Source of the DNA: Geovibrio ferrireducens
GTDB taxonomy: Bacteria > Chrysiogenota > Deferribacteres > Deferribacterales > Geovibrionaceae
DNA: 64,000 nt
Direction of reading: 5' to 3'
NCBI RefSeq assembly: GCF_026226615.1
Contig: NZ_JAJAPB010000001.1
Coordinates: 62,001 to 126,000, forward strand
Part shown: in pieces, positions 36,020 to 44,888 of the stretch
Numbering within the stretch: the first letter of the stretch is position 1
Layout of the letters: each line of letters opens with the position of its first letter
The notes under the pieces: generated by a model
Database searches by the model: none
The model's input: the letters and a program-made list of their open reading frames with translations, nothing else
Told to the model about the DNA's origin: nothing
Program-made: the position numbers and the translations under genes

Positions 36020-37148
36020 TACTGTTTACCCCTGTCCATCTGTGTATCAACCCGGATAACCCTAGTATGATTTTTACAATTCTGTCAGAAGAGTTTTCCA
36101 CAAGATACTCCGCAGGGGAGGCAGGGTGCTTATCAAGACTGATCGAATAGTGAACAGCACTCAATACCCTGTCCGCTTCAAGACCCGTGATGATTATGCT
36201 GCCCGTATCCATGGCTTCGGGGCGTTCCATAGAGTTGCGTATGGTTACGGCTTTAAAGCCGCATATTGAAGATTCTTCACTGATTGTACCGCTGTCGGAT
36301 AATACGCAGAGAGCATTCTTTTGAAGGGAAACATAGTCAAAGAAGCCGAAGGGCTTCAGAAATACGATCGAAGGGCTTATATTATCATTCTTTAAGGCTT
36401 CAAGGCGTGATTTCGTTCTGGGGTGGGTAGAGACGATAACTTTTTTACCGTATTTTTCGGCAAGCTCTGTCAGAAAAACAAGAATTTTATTCAGATTGTC
36501 TTTGTTATCAACATTTTCTTCTCTATGAAAGCTTGCAAGAAAATAGTTGTTTTCCTCGATTTGCAGCTTTGCCATAATACCTGAAGAATTGATCTTACTT
36601 TCATAAAAATCCAGCACTTCCTTCATAGGCGAGCCGCATAAGTATATCTGCCTTGGGTGGCAGCCTTCATTGAGCAAATTTCTGCGGGCATGTTCAGAGT
36701 AAACAAAGTTGACATCACTTATATGGTCAATAATTTTACGGTTAATTTCTTCGGGTACGTTCAGGTCAAAACTTCTGTTGCCTGCTTCTATGTGGAAAAC
36801 AGGTATCTTCATTCTTTTTGCGATAACTGCCGCGAAGGCGCTGTTGGTATCGCCGAGAACAAGCATAGCATCGGGCTTTTCTTTTTTAAATACCGCTTCC
36901 GCCCTTGAGATAATATTGCCGAGAGTTTCACCCAGAGAATCTGCTTTTACATCAAGGAAATACTGCGGCTTTTCTATGTTCAGCTCATCAAAGAAAACCT
37001 GATTGAGTTCATAATCGTAATTCTGCCCGGTATGAACAAGGATATGATCGGTAAATTCGTTAAGCTTTTTTATAACAAGAGCAAGTCTTATAAGTTCCGG
37101 TCTGGTTCCTACAACGGTAATGACTTTGATTTTATTTGTTTTATCCAT
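36012..37148 (-). CDS. UDP-N-acetylglucosamine 2-epimerase family (non-hydrolysing), L-6-deoxyHexNAc type
   Basis: 378 residues. VVGTRPELIRLA, HTGQNYDYELNQVFF, VLGDTNSA, HIEAGNRSFD, PEEINRKIIDHISD and SDSGTISEESS are the conserved segments of the WecB family. Because it lies directly after a 4,6-dehydratase/5-epimerase gene and an RmlD-like reductase gene, I infer that it performs the last step, 2-epimerisation of a UDP-L-6-deoxy-HexNAc (as in WbjD, FnlC or WbvD), rather than making UDP-ManNAc. Overlaps of 8 nt with both neighbours support one operon. Confidence 0.85.
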   Translation of the reverse strand: MDKTNKIKVITVVGTRPELIRLALVIKKLNEFTDHILVHTGQNYDYELNQVFFDELNIEKPQYFLDVKADSLGETLGNIISRAEAVFKKEKPDAMLVLGDTNSAFAAVIAKRMKIPVFHIEAGNRSFDLNVPEEINRKIIDHISDVNFVYSEHARRNLLNEGCHPRQIYLCGSPMKEVLDFYESKINSSGIMAKLQIEENNYFLASFHREENVDNKDNLNKILVFLTELAEKYGKKVIVSTHPRTKSRLEALKNDNISPSIVFLKPFGFFDYVSLQKNALCVLSDSGTISEESSICGFKAVTIRNSMERPEAMDTGSIIITGLEADRVLSAVHYSISLDKHPASPAEYLVENSSDRIVKIILGLSGLIHRWTGVNSND

Positions 37149-38154
37149 TTTTAAGCTCGTCCTGAATATAGCTAAGCTGAAGAAGCAGTTTAATCATTCC
37201 GTCGACATCAAGTCGTTCGGTATTTTCAGATGTGTAGTCGCCCACTGAGGAAAGGGTATTATTGCCCTCTTCGTAATATTTAGAATAGTTGAGGTCTCTC
37301 GTGTCCGCAGGAACTTTATAATAATCGCCTAAATCATCGGACTTTATCATCTCTTCTCTGCTGAGGAGAGTTTCGTGCTTTTTCTCTCCGTGCCTTGTTC
37401 CTATAATATTTATATCACTTTTAGAGTTGAAAAGCTTTTTGACAGCCTCTGCCAGAGTGAGAATCGTTGCTGCGGGCGCTTTCTGCACGAAGGTATCGCC
37501 CTGACCGCTGTTCTCGAATGCGAAAAGAACAAGGTTAACGGCATCTTCAAGCGACATCATAAAGCGGGTCATATCCGGGTCAGTAATGGTGAGCGGCTTG
37601 TTCTGCTTTACCTGCTCGACGAAAAGGGGAATAACAGAACCTCTAGACGCCATAACATTCCCGTATCTCGTGTTACACAAAATGGTTCTGTCTGCGGGAA
37701 GGTTACGCGACATCGAAATCGTCACTTTTTCCATCAGAGCTTTGCTCATGCCCATTGCATTAATAGGGTAAACGGCCTTATCTGTGCTTAGTACCACGGC
37801 TCTTTTTATGTTATTGGCGATACATGCCTTAAGGGTATTTTCCGTACCGCAGACATTGGTCTTAACAGCTTCCATGGGGTAAAATTCGCAAGAGGGTACC
37901 TGCTTGAGAGCTGCGGCACTAAACACATAATCCACACCGCGCATTGCGTTATTTATTGTATCAAACTCACGAACATCACCAATATAAAATTTAATTTTAT
38001 CATTATTATAGCGAAGCCGCATGTCATGCTGCTTCTTTTCGTCTCTGCTGAATATGCGTATCTCTGCTATATCTGTTTCACAAAAACGCTTAAGAACAGC
38101 ATTACCGAAAGAACCAGTCCCTCCGGTGATTAAAAGTATTTTATTTTTAAACAT
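37141..38154 (-). CDS. UDP-GlcNAc 4,6-dehydratase / 5-epimerase (CapE/FnlA/WbjB-like)
   Basis: A 337-residue extended short-chain dehydrogenase. GGTGSFGNAVL binds NAD, LSTDKAVYPINAMGMSKALMEK holds the modified catalytic region (Met/Lys in place of Tyr/Lys, as in CapE and PseB relatives), and GNVMASRGSVIPLF with DPDMTRFMM is family-typical. It converts UDP-GlcNAc to the 4-keto-6-deoxy L-sugar. The following genes encode the reductase and 2-epimerase. It has the usual length of the family. Confidence 0.9.
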   Translation of the reverse strand: MFKNKILLITGGTGSFGNAVLKRFCETDIAEIRIFSRDEKKQHDMRLRYNNDKIKFYIGDVREFDTINNAMRGVDYVFSAAALKQVPSCEFYPMEAVKTNVCGTENTLKACIANNIKRAVVLSTDKAVYPINAMGMSKALMEKVTISMSRNLPADRTILCNTRYGNVMASRGSVIPLFVEQVKQNKPLTITDPDMTRFMMSLEDAVNLVLFAFENSGQGDTFVQKAPAATILTLAEAVKKLFNSKSDINIIGTRHGEKKHETLLSREEMIKSDDLGDYYKVPADTRDLNYSKYYEEGNNTLSSVGDYTSENTERLDVDGMIKLLLQLSYIQDELKNG

Positions 38155-38168
38155 CAGTTTCCCTGCTC

Positions 38169-39047
38169 TCAGTATTTAATATAAAGATGTTTGTTTTTGC
38201 AGTAGTCTTCATACATCTCATAAATTAATGTATCCCAATCTTTCACACTGTAACCCGTTGCCTTGATAAACCTGCTGCCGCACATACTGCGGTTAATGTC
38301 AACCCCGTCAAAAGGTAATATTTGAGTATCGGTTTTGTATACTTTATTAATCATTTCAAGAAGATGAAACTTGGAAACAGGCTGCGTTGACACATGATAC
38401 AGACCACTTAATAATGTGTTTTCAATCACATGCTCTCTGATGATTTTAGCCAGCTCCAACGTTGAAAAACCACTGAATATTGCTTTCGAGAATCCCCTGA
38501 CAGATCCTTTCTGTTTCAAGAACCAGTCAACAAGTCCCAAATGTCCACCAAGCTCATGTCCTATTATAGATGTTCTTAGCGTTACAGTGTGGGGATAGTA
38601 AACTTCTCCAAGATACTTGCTTCTTCCGTAAAGATCCTTGGCATCAGAGTCGTCATCCTCTACGTAATTTCCTTTACTGCCTGAAAAAACACAATCTGTA
38701 GATATATGAATAAGTCTTATCTTCGCAGTTTTACATATCAAAGATAAACGATGCGGAAGCTGGCTATTTATAGTAATTGAGGAAAGAGGATCATTTGCTA
38801 TAGGCAACTGTTTGATCAATCCGATACAGTTAATTACAATATCCGGCTCGATTGATGCAAGTGCTCTTGTGATGCTGTCGAAATTTAACGCATCCACATC
38901 ATGCCGGATAAACATCTTCTCACCTTTCAGCGCTTCTAACATTGAGTTGGAGCGCCTGAGTGATATATATACCTGATAGTCGTTACTGAGTATTTGCCAC
39001 AGCTTGTGCCCCAACATACCTGAACCACCAAGAATAAGAACTTTCAT
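38169..39047 (-). CDS. RmlD-like UDP-4-keto-6-deoxy-L-HexNAc reductase
   Basis: 292 residues from the ATG at 39047, six bases after AAGGAG; a GTG at 39062 overlaps that ribosome site and is rejected. LILGGSGMLGHKLW is the NAD(P) loop, HISTDCVFSGSKG and YGRSKYLGE give the catalytic Ser/Tyr/Lys. It is much closer to RmlD and WbvR in size than to the 370-residue WbjC/CapF with a cupin tail. This favours a pathway to UDP-L-RhaNAc and then UDP-L-QuiNAc over UDP-L-FucNAc. That assignment is inference. Confidence 0.8.
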   Translation of the reverse strand: MKVLILGGSGMLGHKLWQILSNDYQVYISLRRSNSMLEALKGEKMFIRHDVDALNFDSITRALASIEPDIVINCIGLIKQLPIANDPLSSITINSQLPHRLSLICKTAKIRLIHISTDCVFSGSKGNYVEDDDSDAKDLYGRSKYLGEVYYPHTVTLRTSIIGHELGGHLGLVDWFLKQKGSVRGFSKAIFSGFSTLELAKIIREHVIENTLLSGLYHVSTQPVSKFHLLEMINKVYKTDTQILPFDGVDINRSMCGSRFIKATGYSVKDWDTLIYEMYEDYCKNKHLYIKY

Positions 39048-39063
39048 AAGCGTCTCCTTCACA

Positions 39064-39957
39064 TCACTGAATATTTTTTGACAGAATATATGCCTTTTTT
39101 CTCTTTTTGAGATTATTTCCCGAAAAATGCAGAACCAGAGTGCTGAAAACAGCTAAGAATAAACTCACAAAAAACGCAGCCAGACACATCTGTGCTCTTT
39201 TGGGTCCCACTTTATCCAGAGGATCAGAAAGAGAAGGTTCGGTCATTATGCTGAATCCATAATACTCATCAGCATTGGCAAGCACCTTACTCTGAATAAG
39301 GCTCGCCACCAATTCGCTGAGTTTTGCTTTCAGAGTGAGATCCGCCGCGCGATCGATTTCAAGTTTGTAGTTTTCAATGCGCTTATCCAGATTTTCAAGC
39401 TGCTTAGTGCGGAGGACACCGCTTATATCTTTCAGGAGAAGCGTCAGAATCTCCTTTGCCAGCGCGGGATCAGTGTTGTTGTATGAGAATGTGATATACT
39501 GCGTGTTTTTGTCCTCAGCCAGTTTCAGGTCATTGTAAATCAGCTGAAAAAGATTGAATTTCTCATTCTGTTTAAACTCAGCGGTTTCAGCTATCGCAGG
39601 GTCTTTAAGAAGCTTAGGAGCTAGGTTGTTTTCTTTGATAAAGTCTGCCAGAAAATCTTTATTGCTGAGGATAACATTAATATCAGCATATACTGACCCG
39701 CCGGAGTTGATATTTATACCCGCAAAGCCCGCCAGAGTGCTGAGACCGCCGAGGCTGCTCTGAGCCGATGTCTGAGCAGTCGGCTTGAGTACGGTTCTGG
39801 ACTCATAAACATTGTCAAGAGACAGCGAATAGACAACCGCCGCAAGAGAAACCAGAAAAACAAAGCCTATTATGTATAGTTTACGTTTCCATACAATCGC
39901 AGCCAGTTCCAGAAGGTCTATCTCATCCTCGTATATCTGCCTGTTATCCTTATCCAT
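39064..39957 (-). CDS. Wzz-like chain-length determinant protein
   Basis: About 297 residues; the second of two adjacent ATGs (39957) is five bases from AGGAG and is preferred. The first TM helix lies at about 27-47 (YIIGFVFLVSLAAVVYSL) and the second at about 268-287. Between them is a periplasmic helical domain with TLLLKDISGVLRTKQLENLDK. The Pro-rich segment near TM2 (DPLDKVGPKRAQ) is typical of Wzz. It sets the length of the polymer made by the Wzy-like enzyme. No tyrosine-kinase domain is fused. Confidence 0.88.
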   Translation of the reverse strand: MDKDNRQIYEDEIDLLELAAIVWKRKLYIIGFVFLVSLAAVVYSLSLDNVYESRTVLKPTAQTSAQSSLGGLSTLAGFAGININSGGSVYADINVILSNKDFLADFIKENNLAPKLLKDPAIAETAEFKQNEKFNLFQLIYNDLKLAEDKNTQYITFSYNNTDPALAKEILTLLLKDISGVLRTKQLENLDKRIENYKLEIDRAADLTLKAKLSELVASLIQSKVLANADEYYGFSIMTEPSLSDPLDKVGPKRAQMCLAAFFVSLFLAVFSTLVLHFSGNNLKKRKKAYILSKNIQ

Positions 39958-39971
39958 CATCTCTCCTGTTT

Positions 39972-41039
39972 TCAGACCTGATAATAATTTCTGTACCAGT
40001 CTATAAACCGGCCTATACCAGTATCCACATCTGTTGACGGTTTATAACCGAGCATATTACAGAGATCGCTCACATCTGCATAGGTAGAAGGCACATCTCC
40101 TGCCTGAAGAGGCAGCATATTCTTCTCTGCCTTTCTGCCCAGCTTGTTCTCGATTGCCTCTATAAAATCCATTAAACGCACCGGGGAGGAGTTTCCTATA
40201 TTGAAGATTTTGTAAGGCGCTTTTGAAGAACCCGGATCAGGCCTGCTTCCGCTCCACAGAGGATTGCTCTCTGCCGGGCTGTCTATCACCCTTGTTATGC
40301 CGTCCACTATGTCATCGATATAGGTGAAATCGCGCTTCATCTCGCCGTAGTTGAACACGTCAATGGGCTTGCCTTCCAGAATCGCCTTTGTGAAGATAAA
40401 AAGCGCCATGTCCGGCCTTCCCCAAGGCCCGTAAACGGTAAAAAACCTCAGCCCGGTTGTGGGGAGCCCGAACAGATGGCTGTAGGTATGCGCCATGAGT
40501 TCGTTTGATTTTTTGCTGGCAGCATAAAGGCTCACAGGGTGGTCAACGTTATGGGATGTGCTGAACGGCTGGGTTTCATTAAGTCCGTAAACTGATGAGC
40601 TGCTCGCATATGAAAGAGACCTGACTCCGTGATGGCGGCAGCACTCAAGGATGTTTAAAAAACCTGTGATGTTGGAATTTATATAAGCATCCGGGTTGGT
40701 GAGGGAGTAACGCACGCCTGCCTGAGCGGCGAGGTTGCATACCTTGTCAAACTTTTCTGTCCTGAAAAGCTCTTCCAGTTCTTCTCTGTTTTCAAGATTA
40801 AGGCGGATAAACCTGTAGTTCGGATACTTTTTAGACTGGATAAGCCTGTTCCGCGAAGCGGAGTCATCATCAATATGTATTCCGGTTTCCGCCAGTCTGC
40901 CGAACTTCAGCCTGACATCATAATAATCATTTATGCTGTCCAGCCCGACAACCTCATCCCCTCTCTCAAGAAGTTTCTGTACAAGATGAAAGCCGATGAA
41001 GCCCGCCGTGCCTGTGACAAGTATTTTAGTTTTAGTCAT
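39972..41039 (-). CDS. UDP-uronate 4-epimerase family NAD-dependent epimerase
   Basis: A 355-residue extended [18 protein letters not shown] binds [19 protein letters not shown] is the hallmark of UDP-glucuronate 4-epimerases, SVYG and YAASKKSNE give the active Ser/Tyr/Lys, and [16 protein letters not shown] is conserved. Its neighbour is a UDP-HexNAc 6-dehydrogenase, so the true substrate could be UDP-GlcNAcA (giving UDP-GalNAcA, as in TviC) rather than UDP-GlcA. It lies 20 bp after the dehydrogenase. Confidence 0.88.
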   Translation of the reverse strand: MTKTKILVTGTAGFIGFHLVQKLLERGDEVVGLDSINDYYDVRLKFGRLAETGIHIDDDSASRNRLIQSKKYPNYRFIRLNLENREELEELFRTEKFDKVCNLAAQAGVRYSLTNPDAYINSNITGFLNILECCRHHGVRSLSYASSSSVYGLNETQPFSTSHNVDHPVSLYAASKKSNELMAHTYSHLFGLPTTGLRFFTVYGPWGRPDMALFIFTKAILEGKPIDVFNYGEMKRDFTYIDDIVDGITRVIDSPAESNPLWSGSRPDPGSSKAPYKIFNIGNSSPVRLMDFIEAIENKLGRKAEKNMLPLQAGDVPSTYADVSDLCNMLGYKPSTDVDTGIGRFIDWYRNYYQV

Positions 41040-41059
41040 TTAACCGCTCCGGTTGGTAT

Positions 41060-42340
41060 TTATAAGCGCCAGTACGAAAAGTTCCCGTTGCTTTCAGCGG
41101 GCAGCGCTCCTTTGACATCAATAATTATTCCGTTTTTTGTCAGCAGACTGCCAAGTGTCAGCCCGCCGTTCAGAAAACGGCTGTGCTTTACAGCAACTAT
41201 CACTGCGTTATAGTCATCAGCAGGCCGCTCTGTCATTTCAATGCCGTATTCTTCTTTGACATCAGAATGGTCTGCAACAGGATCATAAATATCAACGCAG
41301 ACTCCGTACTCCCTGAGTTCCCTGTAAATATCAATGACTCTGGTATTTCTTATATCCGGACAGTTTTCCTTGAAAGTTATACCGGCGAGCAGAACTTTCG
41401 AGTTTTTAACCGGAAAGTCCGCCGCGATCATCATCTTAATGGTCTTTTCAGCGATGAACTTACCCATTCCGTCATTAATTTTTCTGCCGGAAAGTATCAT
41501 ATTAGGGATATAGTCAAGTGACTGTGCCTTAAAGGTCAGATAGTAAGGATCAACACCGATGCAGTGTCCGCCGACCAGCCCCGGCTCAAAACGGAGGAAG
41601 TTCCATTTGGTGGAGGCCGCCTCAAGAACGCTTGCGGTGTCCACACCCATTTTATCGAAAATGAGCGCAAGCTCATTCATAAGGGCAATATTTATATCAC
41701 GCTGGGTATTTTCAATGACTTTTGCCGCTTCGGCAACTTTGATACTCGGCGCTTTGTGTGTCCCGGCGGTGATCACCGAGGAATATATGCCGTCAATAAA
41801 ATCAGCAACATCCGGGGTGCTGCCGCTGGTAACCTTAGTGATGTCCTTCACCCCCCTGCCTTTATCGCCGGGGTTGATACGCTCAGGTGAATAACCGCAG
41901 AAAAAGTCTGTGTTAAATCTAAGTCCGCTCATCTTTTCCAGCACGGGGACACAGTCCTCTTCCGTACAGCCGGGATAAACTGTTGATTCATAAACAACAA
42001 TATCCCCTTTTTTCAGGACTCTGCCGACTGTTTCAGTCGCACCGAGTATAGGGCTAAGATCCGGATTCTTATGTTGATCTATGGGGGTTGGAACCGTGAC
42101 AATAAAGACATTGCACTCTTTAATGTCTTTAACATCCGAGGTGAGCCTGATATTTGATGATTCCAATGCCTCAGACGGAACCTCGCAGGTTTTATCAAAG
42201 CCGGAGACAAGCTCGCTGATGCGTCTGCTGTTAATATCGAAACCGCAGACATAATATTTTTTTGAGAATTCAACAGCCAGAGGAAGACCAACATACCCCA
42301 GACCGAGAATGCAAATTTTGATGTCACTGTGTTTAAACAT
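41060..42340 (-). CDS. UDP-N-acetyl-hexosamine 6-dehydrogenase (TviB/WbpO-like)
   Basis: 426 residues of the UDP-sugar dehydrogenase family. ILGLGYVGLPLAVEF binds NAD, STVYPGCTEE and GYSPERINPGD are conserved, and the catalytic Cys lies in GLVGGHCIGVDPYYL. The latter sequence and the TviB/WbpO spacing favour UDP-GlcNAc or UDP-GalNAc over UDP-Glc. It oxidises C6 to the uronate. It is the first gene of the locus; a promoter must lie in 42341-42590, which is shared with the divergent mscL. Confidence 0.9.
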   Translation of the reverse strand: MFKHSDIKICILGLGYVGLPLAVEFSKKYYVCGFDINSRRISELVSGFDKTCEVPSEALESSNIRLTSDVKDIKECNVFIVTVPTPIDQHKNPDLSPILGATETVGRVLKKGDIVVYESTVYPGCTEEDCVPVLEKMSGLRFNTDFFCGYSPERINPGDKGRGVKDITKVTSGSTPDVADFIDGIYSSVITAGTHKAPSIKVAEAAKVIENTQRDINIALMNELALIFDKMGVDTASVLEAASTKWNFLRFEPGLVGGHCIGVDPYYLTFKAQSLDYIPNMILSGRKINDGMGKFIAEKTIKMMIAADFPVKNSKVLLAGITFKENCPDIRNTRVIDIYRELREYGVCVDIYDPVADHSDVKEEYGIEMTERPADDYNAVIVAVKHSRFLNGGLTLGSLLTKNGIIIDVKGALPAESNGNFSYWRL

Positions 42341-42597
42341 AAAAAAACCTCTTAACGTGTTTAGCAGAATAATCAGTTATATTCAACTCAAAGGTGTACC
42401 ATTCAGGCGCTGGAGACGCTTTGCAGACAGGGCTGCTATACACCGGAATTAATCATAAGACAGTTTCCTCTTCTGCAACTTTCCGAAGACAGACAGGGAT
42501 ATGCATACTCCTGCGTCAGGCAGGTCTGTACGCCTGTTCACATCGGTCTGTTTTATGTGCTATACTAGTAAATATTTGTCATCTTAAGGAGATACTT
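42341..42597. promoter_or_regulatory. Divergent intergenic region, polysaccharide locus / mscL
   Basis: For mscL, TATACT at 42561-42566 is a good -10 box with TTCACA at 42537-42542 as a weak -35 (18-base spacer). I see no JUMPstart/ops element for the polysaccharide side and no open frame with a ribosome site in the upstream extension of the mscL frame. Confidence 0.5.
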
Positions 42598-42999
42598 ATG
42601 GCTATAATTCATGAGTTCAAGAAATTTGCCATGCGCGGAAATGTTGCGGACATGGCGGTGGGTATCATAATCGGCGGCGCTTTCGGCAAAATAGTTTCGA
42701 GCCTTGTTGCTGATGTGCTTATGCCTCCCCTGGGTCTTCTTCTGGGCAATGTCAATTTCAGCGAGCTTGCAGTAACGCTTAAAGCAGCTTCCGGCGATGC
42801 CGCCGCTGTTACCCTCAATTACGGCAGGTTCATACAGACGGTGCTGGACTTTGTTATAATGGCGTTTGCCGTTTTCCTGCTTATCAAAGGGATGAACAGC
42901 CTGAAAAAGAAAGAGGAGGATGCCCCGGCAGCTCCGCCGGAGCCTTCAAAGGAAGAGCAGCTTCTCGGCGAGATACGCGATATTCTCAAAAACAAATAA
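42598..42999 (+). CDS. mscL: Large-conductance mechanosensitive channel
   Basis: 133 residues from the ATG at 42598, preceded by AAGGAGATACTT; upstream extension is rejected. [31 protein letters not shown] is the MscL N-terminus and first helix, and [25 protein letters not shown] the second. An acidic/Pro linker ([16 protein letters not shown]) precedes the C-terminal helix. It opens on hypo-osmotic shock to release solutes. A terminator follows directly. Confidence 0.97.
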   Translation: MAIIHEFKKFAMRGNVADMAVGIIIGGAFGKIVSSLVADVLMPPLGLLLGNVNFSELAVTLKAASGDAAAVTLNYGRFIQTVLDFVIMAFAVFLLIKGMNSLKKKEEDAPAAPPEPSKEEQLLGEIRDILKNK

Positions 43000-43000
43000 C

Positions 43001-43021
43001 AGCGGGGGCTTTACCCCCGCT
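43001..43021 (+). terminator. Terminator after mscL
   Basis: AGCGGGGG pairs with CCCCCGCT around the loop CTTTA, followed by TTATAA. It begins one base after the stop codon. Confidence 0.8.
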
Positions 43022-43096
43022 TTATAACGCAGAACATCACTGATGACACGCATAGTCATTTATGCTAAGTTATTTTTATTTCACGGAGGAAAATGT

Positions 43097-43627
43097 ATGA
43101 AAACAATTCAGCGGCTTGCTCTTGTTGTAATCCTTATTTTTTCGCTCAGCGCCTGCTGGGGAACCGACGAAGAAGACGACAACAAAACCTCAGGCAACAC
43201 CCTCACAGCAATCAAGCTGGGTCAGAACAAAACCCTCAGAGGGAAGTACGAAATCTCTCAGTATATTGAAACCTATGACAACATGACTGTAGACTCCGAC
43301 AACGCAACCAGCTTCCTCGGAGAAATGGAGATTGAAACCCAGACCACCACAAAAACCATGAACTACGCTGTCACTTATGTGATTGACAGCAGAAACGGCT
43401 CCGCATCCGAGAACTTCACCCTCACAGCGGACAACTCCGGCAAATACCAGATAGACGGCACAAAAATCAATCCTGCTCCGGACACGGTGCATAACCTTGC
43501 AGTGAGCGGAAACTACTATCTTATAATCGAAATAGAAGGAATGAAAAAACTCGGCTCAGATGCAGAGTACGATCTGTATATAAAAGCAAGAAAACTTTCC
43601 GATAACCCGGACTATGTAATACCCTAA
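43097..43627 (+). CDS. Small lipoprotein of unknown function
   Basis: 176 residues from the ATG at 43097 (GGAGG seven bases upstream). The signal peptide ends in a lipobox LSAC with Cys19-20, and the mature protein begins with a very acidic stretch (EEDDN). The rest is predicted beta-rich, with TTTKTMNYAVTYVIDSRNGS and SGNYYLIIEIEG. I do not recognise the family. A bidirectional hairpin ends the gene. It lies alone between mscL and a thioesterase. Confidence 0.75.
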   Translation: MKTIQRLALVVILIFSLSACWGTDEEDDNKTSGNTLTAIKLGQNKTLRGKYEISQYIETYDNMTVDSDNATSFLGEMEIETQTTTKTMNYAVTYVIDSRNGSASENFTLTADNSGKYQIDGTKINPAPDTVHNLAVSGNYYLIIEIEGMKKLGSDAEYDLYIKARKLSDNPDYVIP

Positions 43628-43633
43628 GCGCTG

Positions 43634-43657
43634 AAAGGGCTTCCGCGGAAGCCCTTT
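43634..43657. terminator. Bidirectional terminator between convergent genes
   Basis: A perfect palindrome of 24 bp, arms AAAGGGCTTCC and GGAAGCCCTTT around GC, with Ts/As on both sides. It serves the lipoprotein gene and probably the thioesterase gene, whose stop lies at its right end. Confidence 0.85.
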
Positions 43658-44043
43658 TAAGGCACTTTTCCGCTCCGCAGCTGGATTTCCTGCGGAAGAG
43701 CCACGGGCTTTCCGTCACCGTCTATAGCCACAAACTTCACATTGGTGGAGAACACCTCCACTACCTCTTTAGCACCCGGCGCATCCGCCTCAACCGTTAC
43801 ATTGTAGCTCACAGAGGTGCGGCCTATCTTCTCCGGCAGGGTTATAAACTTGAGTATCGAACCGTTCTCCACCCTGTGCTTAAAGATAACCTTATCCATG
43901 GTAACTGTCACAAGGGAATAGCCCGGAAAGTCCAGAGAAGCGGCAAGCCATGCTATTTCGTCTATCCATTTCAGCATCATGCCGCCGAAAAGATAACCGT
44001 AGTGATTGAGATGTTCGGGTCTTACGAGCACATAGTTATCCAT
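43657..44043 (-). CDS. Acyl-CoA thioesterase, hotdog fold (YciA/acyl-CoA hydrolase type)
   Basis: 128 residues from the ATG at 44043, next to GGAGG; the longer frame has no ribosome site. HLNHYGYLFGGMMLKWIDEIAWLAA is the hotdog catalytic segment, with an Asp in WIDE, and SVSYNVTVEADAPGAKEVVEVFSTNVKFVAID follows. It hydrolyses acyl-CoA thioesters in the cytoplasm; chain-length preference is unknown. It is divergent from the Ext-type operon, 845 bp away. Confidence 0.85.
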   Translation of the reverse strand: MDNYVLVRPEHLNHYGYLFGGMMLKWIDEIAWLAASLDFPGYSLVTVTMDKVIFKHRVENGSILKFITLPEKIGRTSVSYNVTVEADAPGAKEVVEVFSTNVKFVAIDGDGKPVALPQEIQLRSGKVP

Positions 44044-44688
44044 AAAACCTCCGTATGGTAAATAATATATAACATGCAGGAGCATAACGCCGCCATAGCT
44101 TATCTGTAAAATTTTCACATCCTCACGGACAAATGAGGACAAACACCATTCGTCCGACTATTATGCCTACGATATATCGAGAAACATAATAATATAATCA
44201 CTAGCTGGCTAATATGATTTATTTGCTATTTTATAACCATTTATACGTCAAGACGCTCTACGGGAATATTTGACGGAAAAAAGGCGTACCGTTAATTCCT
44301 GCTTAACAGCTAGGATATGAATTATTACCACTGACTCAATAGGTTACATTTTCATCACATTTACAATGGCTCAGAAAAAAAGTCTTTGGGATCAAAATTT
44401 TCATCGGACAGAGACCCGCAGATCAACACACCGCGGCAGATGCGCCCTTCCAAATAAAGTCTTTTATTTACAATAATATATGCGTGATTAATGAAATAAA
44501 TTTCACCAAAAATACATGGACAGAGTTTAATACCGTATAAAAAACTTAATTTTTTTACCTAATCTTTACAAATACAAAAACGCCCCCTCAAGATAAATTG
44601 CTGTATTATAAATAAGATAGCTATATAATCAAGAATCCAAATATTCGCATTCAGCATATTAACTCTGAACTTTACCTGTGAGAATTTA
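44044..44688. other. Long AT-rich intergenic stretch upstream of the Ext-type operon
   Basis: About 645 bp with no convincing gene. The best short frame (ATG at 44366, about 37 codons) has no ribosome site. I see no tRNA, no copy of the dispersed repeats and no recognisable riboswitch. It probably holds regulator sites for the downstream operon and the thioesterase promoter. Confidence 0.4.
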
Positions 44689-44717
44689 TTGACATTTTAA
44701 CGCAAGATGCAGATAAT
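44689..44717 (+). promoter_or_regulatory. Strong promoter of the Ext-type operon
   Basis: TTGACA (44689-44694), a 17-base spacer and GATAAT (44712-44717). The predicted transcript starts near 44724, leaving a 5' UTR of about 165 bases before the first gene. Confidence 0.7.
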
Positions 44718-44735
44718 CGTTCAAGAAATGGGAAC

Positions 44736-44852
44736 GTTTTGTCATCTTTTATTTAACAAACGGACAAAACTAAGCCACAAGCAGATATTTAATTTTTAAT
44801 TGCCGTCATAGAAAATACCAATAGGAGGTCAAGCCAGCTTTCTATCCGGCAA
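44736..44852 (+). promoter_or_regulatory. Structured 5' UTR of the Ext-type operon
   Basis: Two hairpins are visible. GTTTTGTC (44736-44743) pairs with GACAAAAC (44763-44770). Further on, TTGCCG (44800-44805) pairs with CGGCAA (44847-44852) and, after a small internal loop, ATAGAAA (44808-44814) pairs with TTTCTAT (44839-44845). The 24-base apical loop contains AGGAGG with no start codon after it. No terminator follows. It does not match a riboswitch class I know. Confidence 0.5.
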
Positions 44853-44888
44853 AAATTCCTGTAAAGCAGCAAATAACGGAGGAAATTT

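Noticed and set aside
44366-44479. Short frame of about 37 codons in the long gap before extH
   Set aside because: No Shine-Dalgarno sequence and no recognisable protein features.
44728-44796. 22-codon frame at the start of the extH 5' UTR as a leader peptide
   Set aside because: It has no ribosome site, mixed composition without a repeated codon, and no terminator hairpin follows it.
44800-44852. c-di-GMP (GEMM) riboswitch before the cytochrome operon
   Set aside because: This was a natural guess from Geobacter, but the conserved GEMM core and its tetraloop-receptor segments are not present.
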